A model generated the notes under the pieces. It was given only the letters and a program-made list of their open reading frames with translations, searched no databases and was not told the DNA's origin. From Chitinophagaceae bacterium (GTDB taxonomy: Bacteria; Bacteroidota; Bacteroidia; Chitinophagales; Chitinophagaceae), in NCBI GenBank assembly GCA_023229465.1, contig JALNZE010000006.1, positions 1 to 64,000 of the forward strand: DNA of 64,000 nt, given 5' to 3'. The translations under genes and the position numbers were made by a program. The first letter of the stretch is position 1. Every line of letters begins with the position of its first letter. Shown here in pieces: positions 18,001-26,254 of the stretch.

Positions 18001-18264
18001 GGCTGATTTACCCACTTTTAATTCAACATCGTTGAAGCCTACGGCTGAGAAAACCAGTACAGAATTGTCTGTTGCATTAATTTTAAATACACCATTCGCA
18101 TCCGCAATGGCAGTTGTGCTGGTTCCCTTAACTTTAACGGAGACGGAGGGAATGGGAACTCCCGTATTATCTTTTACGGTACCCGTAACCGGACGTACCT
18201 GCGCAATGGCAGCTATCGAAAAACATAGCAAAGCCACTACGAATGTGGATACAATTTTCTTCAT
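15070..18264 (-). CDS. SusC/RagA-family TonB-linked outer-membrane transporter
   Basis: A 1064-residue protein from the start at 18264, chosen because MKKIVSTFVVALLCFSIAAIAQ is a clean signal peptide. A CarboxypepD_reg-like domain follows (about 22-110; VTGTVKDNTGVPIPSVSVKVKGT), then the plug domain (about 115-230) with the SusC signature VLRGYRSLTGNNEALVVIDG and SVLKGGQAATLYGSAGINGALVITTKQG, then a long 22-strand-type barrel ending in aromatic YGFNVNFVF. It imports a nutrient with its SusD-like partner, using TonB energy. No sigma/anti-sigma pair or hybrid regulator is adjacent. A possible -7 element lies about 146 bp upstream. Confidence 0.96.
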   Translation of the reverse strand: MKKIVSTFVVALLCFSIAAIAQVRPVTGTVKDNTGVPIPSVSVKVKGTSTTAIADANGVFKINATDNSVLVFSAVGFNDVELKVGKSASLSISLSKNINELENVVVTAQGIKKKSKEIGYSYARVSNDEITVGRSPQLTQALSGKVSGLAIYTVNNSVDPSVKVVLRGYRSLTGNNEALVVIDGMQTTSTILALLNPNDVESISVLKGGQAATLYGSAGINGALVITTKQGTKGRLKVSYSNATNFEQISFLPQFQDKYGSGSQYYQYNYGDPLYDANYLNRMKANWRSYENQQYGDAYDGSLRIAGRVLEDGSKLIIPYAHVGDIRRKSFDIGVSTNNQVSFQGGDETSSYFMSVENQKINGIVPGDMSDRTGVRVKASKDYGKLSTSYNASFTQIAYDRTTSDFYNDIINTASWVDLTTMRDWRSNKFANPNGYYNDYYNNPYFNKDIRRAKYKDANIQGNFEIVYHALPWLQIFNRLGIMNNSRTGKNTIEKFQYSDWAKNDAFIPAPFTSYDDYPGIYRAISDVVGGVSDYSTTENVVNNEFQVRAQKDLGWFENKLTLGYSIYQRTTKGITIGSSSIVVPGVYNVDNRQGNLYGGEGNTTERKFGYYGDLTTNLKKMEYLSLNLTARYDATSRFFKPTRSANQYSYLYYGAALSFILTDAVPSLKGRILNYAKLRGSYNKNGNDNIPLYGLDLTYPNGNNFPYGNTVGLSVGNVLPDANLKPEFVTSTEVGGEFSLLNNRINLDVSWYNQKSIGQVLTVKVPNSTGFNNLLINVGEVKNFGYEADLKVQILRDRKIKWDASIKYSYNDNKVVSLYPGIDAFAYGGYNYATSNVVLGERFPILKTTGYFYATDGSGMRRVNATTGYPVQNTALTNRGGTLPRHMVGLGSAVTYGDVRLSFNFEYRGGNVMYSDLGGSMTFTGSGKWTENRGEQIFPNSYYIDGGGKETPNTTVQVRQPEYALWVSNYRLIRENFVTPGWFIKLRDLNLSYSLPAALIKKTKIFSAASIAVYGRNLFTIVDKSNYYTDPEYSYTPGNGIGINNTLQTPPVRSYGFNVNFVF

Positions 18265-18618
18265 GTTTTTTTTATTTTTGGGGTAAATTTGAGGAGCGAA
18301 TATAACCAATAGCGATTAAATGTTAAAAAAAGTATAATTCAACAAATTTTACAATCAGTTAACATCGGATTTACTGCTCATAGACCGATGAAGCAGACAA
18401 AATGCTGCGCAAAAATACAAAAAATAGTTAATTGTGTTTTTTCAATACGTCTAAGTACTTGATTTATAATATATATTGCAATTAATTCAATATGAAATTT
18501 TTTAAAAAAAATCTAAAAATGAAATTTTACGTTGGGAACAACCTCAAATAGGCAGATTATTCCTATCCTTAAAAAAAATGGCTATAAGAAGTGGCAATTC
18601 AGATATTTTTGCGGGATT
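18265..18618. other. AT-rich intergenic region between susC and folD
   Basis: This 354-bp region separates divergent genes and holds no convincing gene. On the minus strand TATTTTTG (18417-18410) could be the -7 element of the susC operon, giving a leader near 140 nt. On the plus strand TATTTTTG (18604-18611) is the likely folD promoter. The rest is A/T-rich, with several A runs. I see no riboswitch fold or repeat. Confidence 0.6.
18604..18611 (+). promoter_or_regulatory. -7 promoter element for folD
   Basis: TATTTTTG matches the Bacteroidota consensus and ends seven bases before the folD ATG, predicting a leader of only four or five nucleotides. No clear -33 TTG was seen. Confidence 0.5.
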
Positions 18619-19521
18619 ATGTTACTATTAGATGGTAAAATCGCTTCCGCGGCGGTTAAAAAAGACTTACAGTCAGAAACCCAAATCCTGGTACTATCCG
18701 GAAAAAGACCCCCTCACCTGGCTGCTATTCTTGTGGGTAGTAATGGCGCCAGTGAAACCTATGTAGCCAGTAAAATAAAGAACTGTGAAGAAACGGGTAT
18801 CAGATCAACCCTGATCCGACTGGACAGTGAGGTGGATGAGTCGGTACTGCTGGAGGCAATCAACCTATTAAATAATGACCCTGAAGTAGATGGCATCCTG
18901 GTTCAATTACCCCTTCCCAAACAGATTCGGGAACACAAAGTAATTGAGGCCATCAATCCTGCCAAAGACGTGGATGGCTTTCATTCCAGTAGTGCCGGCA
19001 AACTGGTACAGGGCCTGCCCACTTTTATTCCTGCTACTCCGTATGGCATTATGCTCATGCTTGCGCATTTTAATATTGAAACCAAAGGCAAACACGCCGT
19101 TGTAATTGGCCGAAGCAATATTGTGGGAAGGCCCATGAGTATTTTACTTAGCAGCAACCAAAAACAGGGCAATTGTACCGTAACCATCTGCCATTCCCAT
19201 ACCTCCAACCTAAAAGAAATCTGTTTACAGGCCGATATCCTGGTTGCCGCGCTGGGCAGACCTGAATTTGTTAAAGCAGATATGATAAAACCAGGGGCCG
19301 TGGTAATTGATGTAGGCATTACCCGCGTAGATGATCCAAGCGCCAAAAAGGGATTTCGGATAAAAGGAGATGTGGCTTTTAATGAAGTAGCCCCTCTTAC
19401 ATCGGCTATCACGCCGGTACCCGGTGGGGTTGGGCTGATGACTATTGCCGGTCTTTTAAAGAATACATTACAGGCGTATAAGCAGAACAGGGGGAATGAT
19501 GCCTGTTCAAACAGCCTATAA
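18619..19521 (+). CDS. folD: Bifunctional methylenetetrahydrofolate dehydrogenase / cyclohydrolase
   Basis: A 300-residue FolD, which interconverts 5,10-methylene-, 5,10-methenyl- and 10-formyl-tetrahydrofolate with NADP in one-carbon metabolism. Visible motifs are the active-site Tyr and Lys in ASETYVASKIKNC, DGILVQLPLPKQI, the dinucleotide-binding segment VVIGRSNIVGRPMSILL, and the C-terminal ITPVPGGVGLMTIAGLLKNT. The frame runs about 29 residues further upstream, but the family starts close to LLDGKIA, so I chose the ATG at 18619. It is 12 bp upstream of queE, so the two are probably cotranscribed. Confidence 0.96.
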   Translation: MLLLDGKIASAAVKKDLQSETQILVLSGKRPPHLAAILVGSNGASETYVASKIKNCEETGIRSTLIRLDSEVDESVLLEAINLLNNDPEVDGILVQLPLPKQIREHKVIEAINPAKDVDGFHSSSAGKLVQGLPTFIPATPYGIMLMLAHFNIETKGKHAVVIGRSNIVGRPMSILLSSNQKQGNCTVTICHSHTSNLKEICLQADILVAALGRPEFVKADMIKPGAVVIDVGITRVDDPSAKKGFRIKGDVAFNEVAPLTSAITPVPGGVGLMTIAGLLKNTLQAYKQNRGNDACSNSL

Positions 19522-19533
19522 CCAACTTAATTC

Positions 19534-20151
19534 ATGATGACCACTTCTCCCATCACATCCCTTCCCGTTATGGAAGCTTTCTACACGCTGCAGGGCGAGG
19601 GCTTTCACCAGGGGCGTGCCGCCTATTTTATCAGGTTGGGGGGATGTGATGTGGGTTGTTTCTGGTGCGATGTTAAGGAAAGTTGGGATGCCTCCAAACA
19701 TCCGCGAGTAGCTATCACCAACCTTGTTAAAGAAGCTATTCAATACCCGGGCAGACTGGCTGTAATAACCGGTGGGGAACCCCTTCTGTATAACCTGGAT
19801 AATTTAACTGACCAGTTGAAGGAAGCCGGTTTTGAAACCAATATTGAAACGTCCGGCTCATCACCTCTCAGTGGTAACTGGGATTGGATCTGCCTCTCAC
19901 CCAAAAAATTCAAAGAACCACTGGCAGCTATTCTTCCGCTCGCCAATGAACTGAAAGTAGTGGTGTACAATACACACGATTTTGCATGGGCAGAAACCTA
20001 TGCAGCTAAAGTGAATGCCAATTGTAAATTATATCTGCAACCTGAATGGGAGAAAGCCGAGGAAGTAACACCCCTGCTGATCGATTATATCAAAGCCAAC
20101 CCACAATGGGAACTGAGTTTGCAGGTGCATAAATATATTCATGTGCCTTAA
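19534..20151 (+). CDS. queE: 7-carboxy-7-deazaguanine synthase
   Basis: A 205-residue radical-SAM enzyme of queuosine precursor synthesis that turns 6-carboxy-tetrahydropterin into 7-carboxy-7-deazaguanine. The start of the fold is EAFYTLQGEGFHQGRAAYFIRLGGC, with the iron-sulfur motif CDVGCFWC (C-x3-C-x2-C) and the SAM-binding TGGEPLLYNLDNL. The length is normal for the compact Bacteroidota form. It follows folD by 12 bp; queC, queD and queF are not in this window. Confidence 0.93.
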   Translation: MMTTSPITSLPVMEAFYTLQGEGFHQGRAAYFIRLGGCDVGCFWCDVKESWDASKHPRVAITNLVKEAIQYPGRLAVITGGEPLLYNLDNLTDQLKEAGFETNIETSGSSPLSGNWDWICLSPKKFKEPLAAILPLANELKVVVYNTHDFAWAETYAAKVNANCKLYLQPEWEKAEEVTPLLIDYIKANPQWELSLQVHKYIHVP

Positions 20152-20235
20152 GCGATTATTGTTGATCGGGCTACCAACAGCGGCAGTACCCTAATTTTAA
20201 CACCCCCTTATTGCCCTTTTATCGAACTTGCGCGC

Positions 20236-22158
20236 ATGATAAAGCCTATCAAATATGTGGTACTCATTTTTGCATTATCAGCTTCCGGCTTTTGTTTTTC
20301 GCAGGTGTACTATCCTGAACAGGTAAAGGCAAAGGCTGTGAAACTTTACGAAAAAGCACTGGACCAATTAAAGGATGGAGCTATTACAGAAGCCATTCCC
20401 GTACTGATGGAATCGATCGGCGAAGACACCAATTTTGTAGATGCCTATCTTTCACTGGGCGGGGCGCTGGGGCAGCTAAAAAGATACGACCAGGCTGTAA
20501 AACTGTATGAAAAAGCAAGAAGTAAAGACAGCGCCTATTTTCTTATCTATCACCTTCCTTACTCAATCAATTTGGCGGGACAGGGTAAATTTGAAGAAGC
20601 CCTGAAAGCCATCAATGCTTTTGAAACATATCCCAAACTAAACGACAGAAGTATCAAAAGCGCGCAATATCGAAAACAATGTTATGCGTTTGCCATCCGA
20701 TATGCTTTACAACATGCGGATACCAAATATGATTTTTTACCTGTTAATCTTGGCGACAGTATCAATACCATTCATTCAGAATATTATCCGTCCGTAACGG
20801 TTACCGATAGCTTACTGGTATATACCAGAAAAGATCCCCGGGGAAGAGAAGACTTTATTGAAAGCCGGATAAACAAAACTCAATTCGGACAATGGAAGAA
20901 GATTGAAGGGGACATTAATAGGGAAACCAATAAAGGGGCACTTTCTGTTTCCCAGGATGGTGAATGGATGGTATTTGCGGGAGATATTTCCACACAGGGC
21001 CATAGAAGTTTTGATATTTATATTTCTTACCTAACGCCGGAAGGATGGAGTGAGCCACAGAATATGGGACCCAATATCAATACAGATTTTTATGAAAGCG
21101 GTCCCACACTTTCTCCCGATAAAAGGGCATTGTACTTCATCAGTACACAGCCTGGCGGATATGGTGGCAGCGATCTATATGTAAGTTATCGCCAGCCAAA
21201 TGGCAAATGGGGGCCATCTGTCAATATGGGTCCGGATATTAATTCGGCCAGTGATGAACAGGCGCCTTTTATTCATGCGGATAACCAGACATTGTATTAT
21301 ACCTCTAACGGATTACCGGGTTATGGCGGCTCTGATCTTTTTGTTTTGCGCAAAGGGATAAATGGCGAATGGGGCAAACCGGAAAACCTGGGATACCCCA
21401 TCAACACCATCGAAAATGAAGGCAGCCTGGCGGTTTCATCCGATGGCCTTACCGCCTATTATGCCAGCGACAGGAGTGATAGCCGCGGCAATCTTGATCT
21501 GTATAAATTTAATCTTCGTACTGATATCCGTCCTTACAGAACCTTATATGTGAAAGGTAAAGTGATGGATAAAAAAACAAATAAACCGTTACCCTCATCG
21601 GTCGAACTCATTGATAATACCAGTAATACCGCCTTAATGAAATTGCAGACGGATGAAATAGGGGAATACTTCATTACCCTGCCAACAGGTAAGGATTATA
21701 CTTTTTCGGTAAACAGGAAAGGCTATTTATTTTATAATGAACTGTATGCATTAAGCAGGCAAGAGGCCGATAGTGTTTACCGGAAAGATATTTATTTACA
21801 ACCCGTAGAACTGAACACGGTAAGCACTTTCAACAATATCCGGTTTGCTACCAATGCCTCTCTCTTACCCGCATCCGCTTATATAGAATTAGATAAACTG
21901 CTACAGGTACTTTCCGAAAATCCTTCGTTACAATTAGAGATTAGCGGGCATACAGATAATATCGGGCATGCGGAAGACAATCAAAAACTCTCTGTTAACC
22001 GTGCAAAAGCCATCGTAGATTACCTGGTTGGCAAGGGTATTGGCATCCAACGTTTAAGTTATAAAGGCTATGGCGCCGCAAAGCCTGTCGCAGATAACAG
22101 TACCGAAGCCGGTAGGGCGCAAAACAGGAGAACTACGTTTACAATAACGGGGCTTTAG
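20236..22158 (+). CDS. OmpA-family envelope protein with TPR, PD40 propeller and carboxypeptidase-like domain (PorE-like)
   Basis: A 640-residue exported protein. In order: signal peptide (MIKPIKYVVLIFALSASGFCFSQ), TPR repeats (about 30-160; AYLSLGGALGQLKRYDQAVKLYEKA), a beta-propeller of PD40 repeats (about 190-430; ALYFISTQPGGYGGSDLYVS, TLYYTSNGLPGYGGSDLFVL), a carboxypeptidase-regulatory-like domain (about 440-520), and a C-terminal OmpA peptidoglycan-binding domain (about 530-640; EISGHTDNIGHAEDNQKLSVNRAKAI). This order is that of PorE, a T9SS component that links the machine to peptidoglycan. PorE is described as a lipoprotein, and no clear lipobox is visible here. Many Bacteroidota carry several such paralogues, so T9SS membership is an inference. 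Confidence 0.82.
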   Translation: MIKPIKYVVLIFALSASGFCFSQVYYPEQVKAKAVKLYEKALDQLKDGAITEAIPVLMESIGEDTNFVDAYLSLGGALGQLKRYDQAVKLYEKARSKDSAYFLIYHLPYSINLAGQGKFEEALKAINAFETYPKLNDRSIKSAQYRKQCYAFAIRYALQHADTKYDFLPVNLGDSINTIHSEYYPSVTVTDSLLVYTRKDPRGREDFIESRINKTQFGQWKKIEGDINRETNKGALSVSQDGEWMVFAGDISTQGHRSFDIYISYLTPEGWSEPQNMGPNINTDFYESGPTLSPDKRALYFISTQPGGYGGSDLYVSYRQPNGKWGPSVNMGPDINSASDEQAPFIHADNQTLYYTSNGLPGYGGSDLFVLRKGINGEWGKPENLGYPINTIENEGSLAVSSDGLTAYYASDRSDSRGNLDLYKFNLRTDIRPYRTLYVKGKVMDKKTNKPLPSSVELIDNTSNTALMKLQTDEIGEYFITLPTGKDYTFSVNRKGYLFYNELYALSRQEADSVYRKDIYLQPVELNTVSTFNNIRFATNASLLPASAYIELDKLLQVLSENPSLQLEISGHTDNIGHAEDNQKLSVNRAKAIVDYLVGKGIGIQRLSYKGYGAAKPVADNSTEAGRAQNRRTTFTITGL

Positions 22159-22231
22159 CGTATAAATACTCTTTTTTCTTTTTCATTTTTGGTGGAACAT
22201 TGGCCACTGTTTTACGAAAGATGAAAATGCT

Positions 22232-23329
22232 ATGCAAGAAGAGTTATTGTACCAGGTTGCCCTTACAATGATACCTGAACTAGGCGCCGTAAAAGCCAAA
22301 ATACTTACCGAACATTTTGGGAATGCGTCCGCCATTTTTCAGGCAAAGAAAAAGGAGATAAGCGGTTTGGAAGGCATTGGCGAACTCAATGCCAGGAGAC
22401 TAAAAGAGTGGAATAATTTTAGCGAAGCTGAAGCAGAAGTTATTTTTACAGAGCAACACCATATTCAAACGCTATTCATATCAGACAAAGACTATCCCCA
22501 ACGGTTATTGCATTGTTATGATCCTCCTACGCTTTTATATTATCGCGGCAACGCCAACCTGAACAGTTCCAGAATTCTCAGTATCATCGGAACCAGGAAT
22601 CATACGGAATATGGCAAACAGGTTACAGAACAACTGGTACAATCACTGCAATCGCAACAGGTAATAATTGTAAGCGGACTGGCATTTGGAATTGATGCCA
22701 TTGCGCACAAAGCCAGTCTGCAAAATCATTTGCCTACCATTGGTGTATTGGCACATGGTATGGATACCTTATATCCTGCCCAACATAAATCGCTGGCAAA
22801 AGAAATGCTGCGTGAGGGTGGTTTACTAACAGAGTTCAGAAAAAACAGTAAGCCAGACAAACATAATTTTCCAAAACGAAACCGAATCGTGGCAGGCATG
22901 GCTGATGCTACGATAGTGATTGAAACCGCGGTGAAAGGAGGGAGTATGATAACAGCAGAATTGGCTTATAACTATAACCGTGACCTGTTTGCCATACCCG
23001 GAAAAATTACTGACGCGAAAAGCAGCGGATGCCTTAAATTAATCAGTCAGAATAAAGCGATACTGCTTACCGGCGCGGAACAACTGGTAGAACTGATGGG
23101 CTGGGAAGAAAAGAAAAAAAATAGTAAAAAACAGAAAGCGTTATTTATTGAATTGAGTGTTGAAGAAAGAGTGATTGTAAACCTGTTAAATGAGGAAAAG
23201 GGAACCCCCATTGATACTTTATATATTAAAAGCGGATTGAGCAGCAGTAGTGTTGCCGCCGCAATTCTGAATCTGGAAATACAAAATGTGATTTGTTCGC
23301 TACCCGGAAAAATGTATACCCTACTGTAA
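22232..23329 (+). CDS. dprA: DNA-processing protein DprA
   Basis: A 365-residue protein that loads RecA on incoming single-stranded DNA during natural transformation. It has an N-terminal helix-hairpin-helix region (about 1-65), the Rossmann-like core with SIIGTRNHTEYG and SGLAFGIDAIAHKASL, GVLAHGMDTLYPAQHKSLA, FPKRNRIVAGMADATIVIE, and a C-terminal winged-helix domain (about 305-365). The length is typical. It lies 73 bp after the PorE-like gene and is convergent with the MFS gene. Confidence 0.95.
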   Translation: MQEELLYQVALTMIPELGAVKAKILTEHFGNASAIFQAKKKEISGLEGIGELNARRLKEWNNFSEAEAEVIFTEQHHIQTLFISDKDYPQRLLHCYDPPTLLYYRGNANLNSSRILSIIGTRNHTEYGKQVTEQLVQSLQSQQVIIVSGLAFGIDAIAHKASLQNHLPTIGVLAHGMDTLYPAQHKSLAKEMLREGGLLTEFRKNSKPDKHNFPKRNRIVAGMADATIVIETAVKGGSMITAELAYNYNRDLFAIPGKITDAKSSGCLKLISQNKAILLTGAEQLVELMGWEEKKKNSKKQKALFIELSVEERVIVNLLNEEKGTPIDTLYIKSGLSSSSVAAAILNLEIQNVICSLPGKMYTLL

Positions 23330-23346
23330 ATGATGATGGCAGATTT

Positions 23347-24570
23347 TTATTCGGTAAGTTCGAACAGGGCCTCGGCTTTAGTCATCAGTCTTTTTTTCTC
23401 TTTTTTTTGCCAGTTCAGCAAAAAGAACATTGCCATCATGGCCAATAAACCAGGCAGTAAAAATGCATAGACCAGGTTATCCAAACGGTTTTGATAGATC
23501 CAGCCTGAAATGATGGCGCCACTGCCAATTCCTAATTCAAGCGCGATATATACGGAAGCCACTGCGCGCCCCCTGTTCACTATCTTACATCGGTCTACGG
23601 TCCATGCCATGATAGTAGGGCCATTCATTCCCACACTGATCCCAAGAATGGAGGCGCTTATCATTACCATGGTAACCGAATGCGCGAAAGCTAAAAAGGT
23701 CATGGCAATTACCATGGTAAAAGAAGAGTAGATTAATACCCTCACCCGTCCATACCTGTCTGAAGATTTTCCTGCTACCAGCCGTATTAACAAAGAAGCC
23801 ACCGTATAGAAAGCATAAAAAATTCCTTTGTTGTGCACGCCTACCGATTCACTCAGGTCGGGTGATAAAGTGAGTACACAGCCAATTGAAAAGCACAACA
23901 ATAACATGATGACTGCCGGCTGAATTGCTGTTTTTTCGAATATCTCTGATTTCTTAATCCTGAGTAACCTGGGAGAAAATTTTTGAGGGTTGGGAAGTGT
24001 TTCTTTAATATTCATCAAAATCAGTACAGAACCCAAAGCAAAAAAAGCGGAAACATAGAACATGACATTAAATGAATAATGCATAACCAGGTAACTGCCG
24101 GCCAGCGGCCCTACGGAAGATCCTAAAGAATAACCGATTGCCAATGCCCCCAGGGCCTCTCCCCTTCGTGACTCATGTACCACATCCGCCCCATATGCAG
24201 AAGTGGCAGTAGGTTTAAAGCCCGTTGAGAACCCGTGAAAAAAACGCAAAAACAAAAAGCCGCTCACAGTGGTGAGAACAGGATACAATAAACTGCAAAC
24301 CACACAAACAATGGATCCAAAAATCATAACAGGTACCCGTCCAATGGTATCGGTTAATTTACCGCTGAAGGGTCTGGAGATGCCGGCCATTAAGGTAAAA
24401 AGCGCGATGATCAACCCTTTGTATTCAGCCCCTCCCAATTGGGTTAAATACCCCGGCAATTCTGGAATCATCATACTAAAACTGGCGCTGAACAAAAAAT
24501 TGCTAAAGAATAGTAATCCAAATTGAAAATTAAAAAAGGGGGCGTTCGTAGCTGGTGAGGTGCTGGTCAT
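23347..24570 (-). CDS. Major facilitator superfamily transporter
   Basis: A 407-residue integral membrane protein with about twelve hydrophobic segments. The MFS loop motif between segments 2 and 3 is seen as GKLTDTIGRVPVMIFG, with a second copy in the C-terminal half as GKSSDRYGRVRVLIY. The overall look is that of drug/metabolite proton antiporters; the substrate is unknown. It is divergent from guaB across a gap with a GTGAGTCGTGAG-like repeat and convergent with dprA, so it is probably transcribed alone. Confidence 0.87.
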   Translation of the reverse strand: MTSTSPATNAPFFNFQFGLLFFSNFLFSASFSMMIPELPGYLTQLGGAEYKGLIIALFTLMAGISRPFSGKLTDTIGRVPVMIFGSIVCVVCSLLYPVLTTVSGFLFLRFFHGFSTGFKPTATSAYGADVVHESRRGEALGALAIGYSLGSSVGPLAGSYLVMHYSFNVMFYVSAFFALGSVLILMNIKETLPNPQKFSPRLLRIKKSEIFEKTAIQPAVIMLLLCFSIGCVLTLSPDLSESVGVHNKGIFYAFYTVASLLIRLVAGKSSDRYGRVRVLIYSSFTMVIAMTFLAFAHSVTMVMISASILGISVGMNGPTIMAWTVDRCKIVNRGRAVASVYIALELGIGSGAIISGWIYQNRLDNLVYAFLLPGLLAMMAMFFLLNWQKKEKKRLMTKAEALFELTE

Positions 24571-24600
24571 CGGGACGAAGGTAATTACTTATTGCAGGAT

Positions 24601-24623
24601 GGTGAGTCGTGAGACGTGTGACG
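24601..24623. repeat. GTGAGTCGTGAG-type dispersed repeat
   Basis: GGTGAGTCGTGAGACGTGTG and the bases after it repeat the phrase (G)TGAG/GTGA several times. Similar phrases occur at 26188-26226, 56720-56754 and 61973-62006. Confidence 0.5.
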
Positions 24624-24654
24624 ATTACGAATACAAATCAGTGTAAGAAAAATT

Positions 24655-24687
24655 TTTGGACGCAATTTCCCTCCAGCTGTATCTTTG
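24655..24687 (+). promoter_or_regulatory. Promoter of guaB (-33 TTTG, -7 TATCTTTG)
   Basis: TTTG (24655-24658) is followed after 21 bp by TATCTTTG (24680-24687). The -7 element ends three bases before the ATG at 24691, so transcription should begin at or next to the A of the start codon, giving a leaderless mRNA. Confidence 0.7.
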
Positions 24688-24690
24688 CAC

Positions 24691-26190
24691 ATGGCAATAA
24701 GAAATACTTCTCCCGGCAGTAAGTCTGCCCCCTCCCGGTTTTTTGGCGAAGGCCTTACCTTTGACGATGTATTATTGGTACCGGCCTACAGTGAAATACT
24801 ACCCCGTGAAACCAATATCAGTTCTCATCTTACCAAAGACATAATACTAAATATTCCCATGCTGTCTGCAGCCATGGATACCGTTACGGAAGCCAGTTTA
24901 GCCATTGCATTGGCAAGAGAAGGAGGCCTGGGCATACTGCATAAGAATATGAGTATTGAAAAGCAGGCAGAGCAGGTAAGAAAAGTAAAACGCAGTGAGA
25001 GTGGTATGATCATCGACCCTATCACATTATTGATAGATGCAACCATCGGTGATGCCCTGAAACTGATGAAGGACAACAGAATAGGAGGTATCCCGATTAT
25101 TGATGCACAGCATAAGCTGGTAGGCATACTTACCAACCGCGACCTTCGTTTTGAACACGATAACCATCGCAAGGTTAAAGAGGTGATGACCAAAGAAAAC
25201 CTGATCACTGCCCCTGAAGGCACAGACCTGAAGAAAGCCGGGAAAATATTACGCCAATACAAGATTGAAAAATTACCCGTGGTGAATAAACAGGGTAAAC
25301 TAATCGGACTGATTACCTATCGGGATATACTTCAATTAAGAAATTATCCGAATGCAGGTAAAGATTCGCTGGGAAGATTATTGGTTGGCGCGGCACTGGG
25401 AATTACGCAGGATCTGATGGACAGGGCGGCTGCTTTACAGAATGTTGGCGTAGATGTGGTTACACTCGACAGTGCCCATGGACATAGCAAAGGAGTGATA
25501 CAGGCACTGAAAGCATTGAGAAAAAATTTCAAAAATTTACAGATCATAGCGGGTAATGTAGGAACCGCTGCAGGGGCCAAAGCATTGGCGGAAGCAGGCG
25601 CTGATTGTGTTAAGGTAGGGATTGGTCCCGGTTCTATTTGCACTACCCGTATTGTTGCCGGCGCCGGCGTTCCACAACTTACCGCTATCATGGAAGCAAG
25701 TAATGCACTGAAGGGAAAAGGCATTCCGGTAATAGCAGATGGCGGTATCCGTTATACCGGCGATATGGTGAAAGCCCTGGCTGCCGGCGCTAATGTGGTG
25801 ATGATGGGTAGCGTATTTGCAGGCGTGGAAGAAAGCCCTGGCGATACAATTATTTACGAGGGCCGTAAGTTTAAAGAATACCGTGGCATGGGTAGTTTGG
25901 GCGCGATGAGTCAGGGCAGTGGTGACCGTTATTTTCAGGATGTGGAAGAAGATATCAAAAAATATGTTCCGGAAGGTATAGAAGGACGGGTTGCTTTTAA
26001 AGGAAGCCTGAGTGAAATTATTTACCAGTATGTGGGAGGTTTACGATCAGGTATGGGCTATTGCGGCGCCAAAGATATTAAGGCGCTCCAGCAAGCTACT
26101 TTTGTAAAGATCACACACTCGGGCATCAATGAGAGTCATGCACACGATGTATATATAACAAAGGAGTCTCCGAATTACAGCAGAAAGTGA
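24691..26190 (+). CDS. guaB: IMP dehydrogenase
   Basis: A 499-residue enzyme that oxidises IMP to XMP, the committed step of GMP synthesis. Visible are LTFDDVLLVPAYSEILPRE, two CBS domains in tandem (about 105-225; MTKENLITAPEGTDLKKAGK), the active-site loop GPGSICTTRIVAGAGVPQ with catalytic Cys, DGGIRYTGDMVKALAAGA, and the flap YRGMGSLGAM. The ATG at 24691 is used because the -7 promoter element sits immediately before it; two further codons upstream lie in that element. The TGA stop runs into a repeat-like phrase. Confidence 0.97.
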   Translation: MAIRNTSPGSKSAPSRFFGEGLTFDDVLLVPAYSEILPRETNISSHLTKDIILNIPMLSAAMDTVTEASLAIALAREGGLGILHKNMSIEKQAEQVRKVKRSESGMIIDPITLLIDATIGDALKLMKDNRIGGIPIIDAQHKLVGILTNRDLRFEHDNHRKVKEVMTKENLITAPEGTDLKKAGKILRQYKIEKLPVVNKQGKLIGLITYRDILQLRNYPNAGKDSLGRLLVGAALGITQDLMDRAAALQNVGVDVVTLDSAHGHSKGVIQALKALRKNFKNLQIIAGNVGTAAGAKALAEAGADCVKVGIGPGSICTTRIVAGAGVPQLTAIMEASNALKGKGIPVIADGGIRYTGDMVKALAAGANVVMMGSVFAGVEESPGDTIIYEGRKFKEYRGMGSLGAMSQGSGDRYFQDVEEDIKKYVPEGIEGRVAFKGSLSEIIYQYVGGLRSGMGYCGAKDIKALQQATFVKITHSGINESHAHDVYITKESPNYSRK

Positions 26191-26226
26191 TAGTGAGTGA
26201 TAAGTAGTAGGTTCTAAGTAATAGCG
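26188..26226. repeat. GTGAGTGATAAG-type repeat at the guaB stop
   Basis: The guaB stop TGA is the first part of a phrase TGATAGTGAGTGATAAGTAG with further TAGG/TAAG steps. It resembles the other dispersed phrases at gene ends in this window. Confidence 0.45.
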
Positions 26227-26254
26227 AAGTACCGTATCTTTCTAAAAAATAATT

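Noticed and set aside
18532..18618. N-terminal extension of FolD from an upstream TTG
   Set aside because: The extension has no family similarity, and the -7 promoter element lies within it, directly before the ATG at 18619.
18981..19412. A 143-codon open frame antisense to folD
   Set aside because: It overlaps the conserved folD core and shows no motif or start context.
24825..25262. A 145-codon open frame antisense to guaB
   Set aside because: It lies wholly inside a highly conserved gene, has no promoter or recognisable motif, and arises from the codon bias of the guaB strand.
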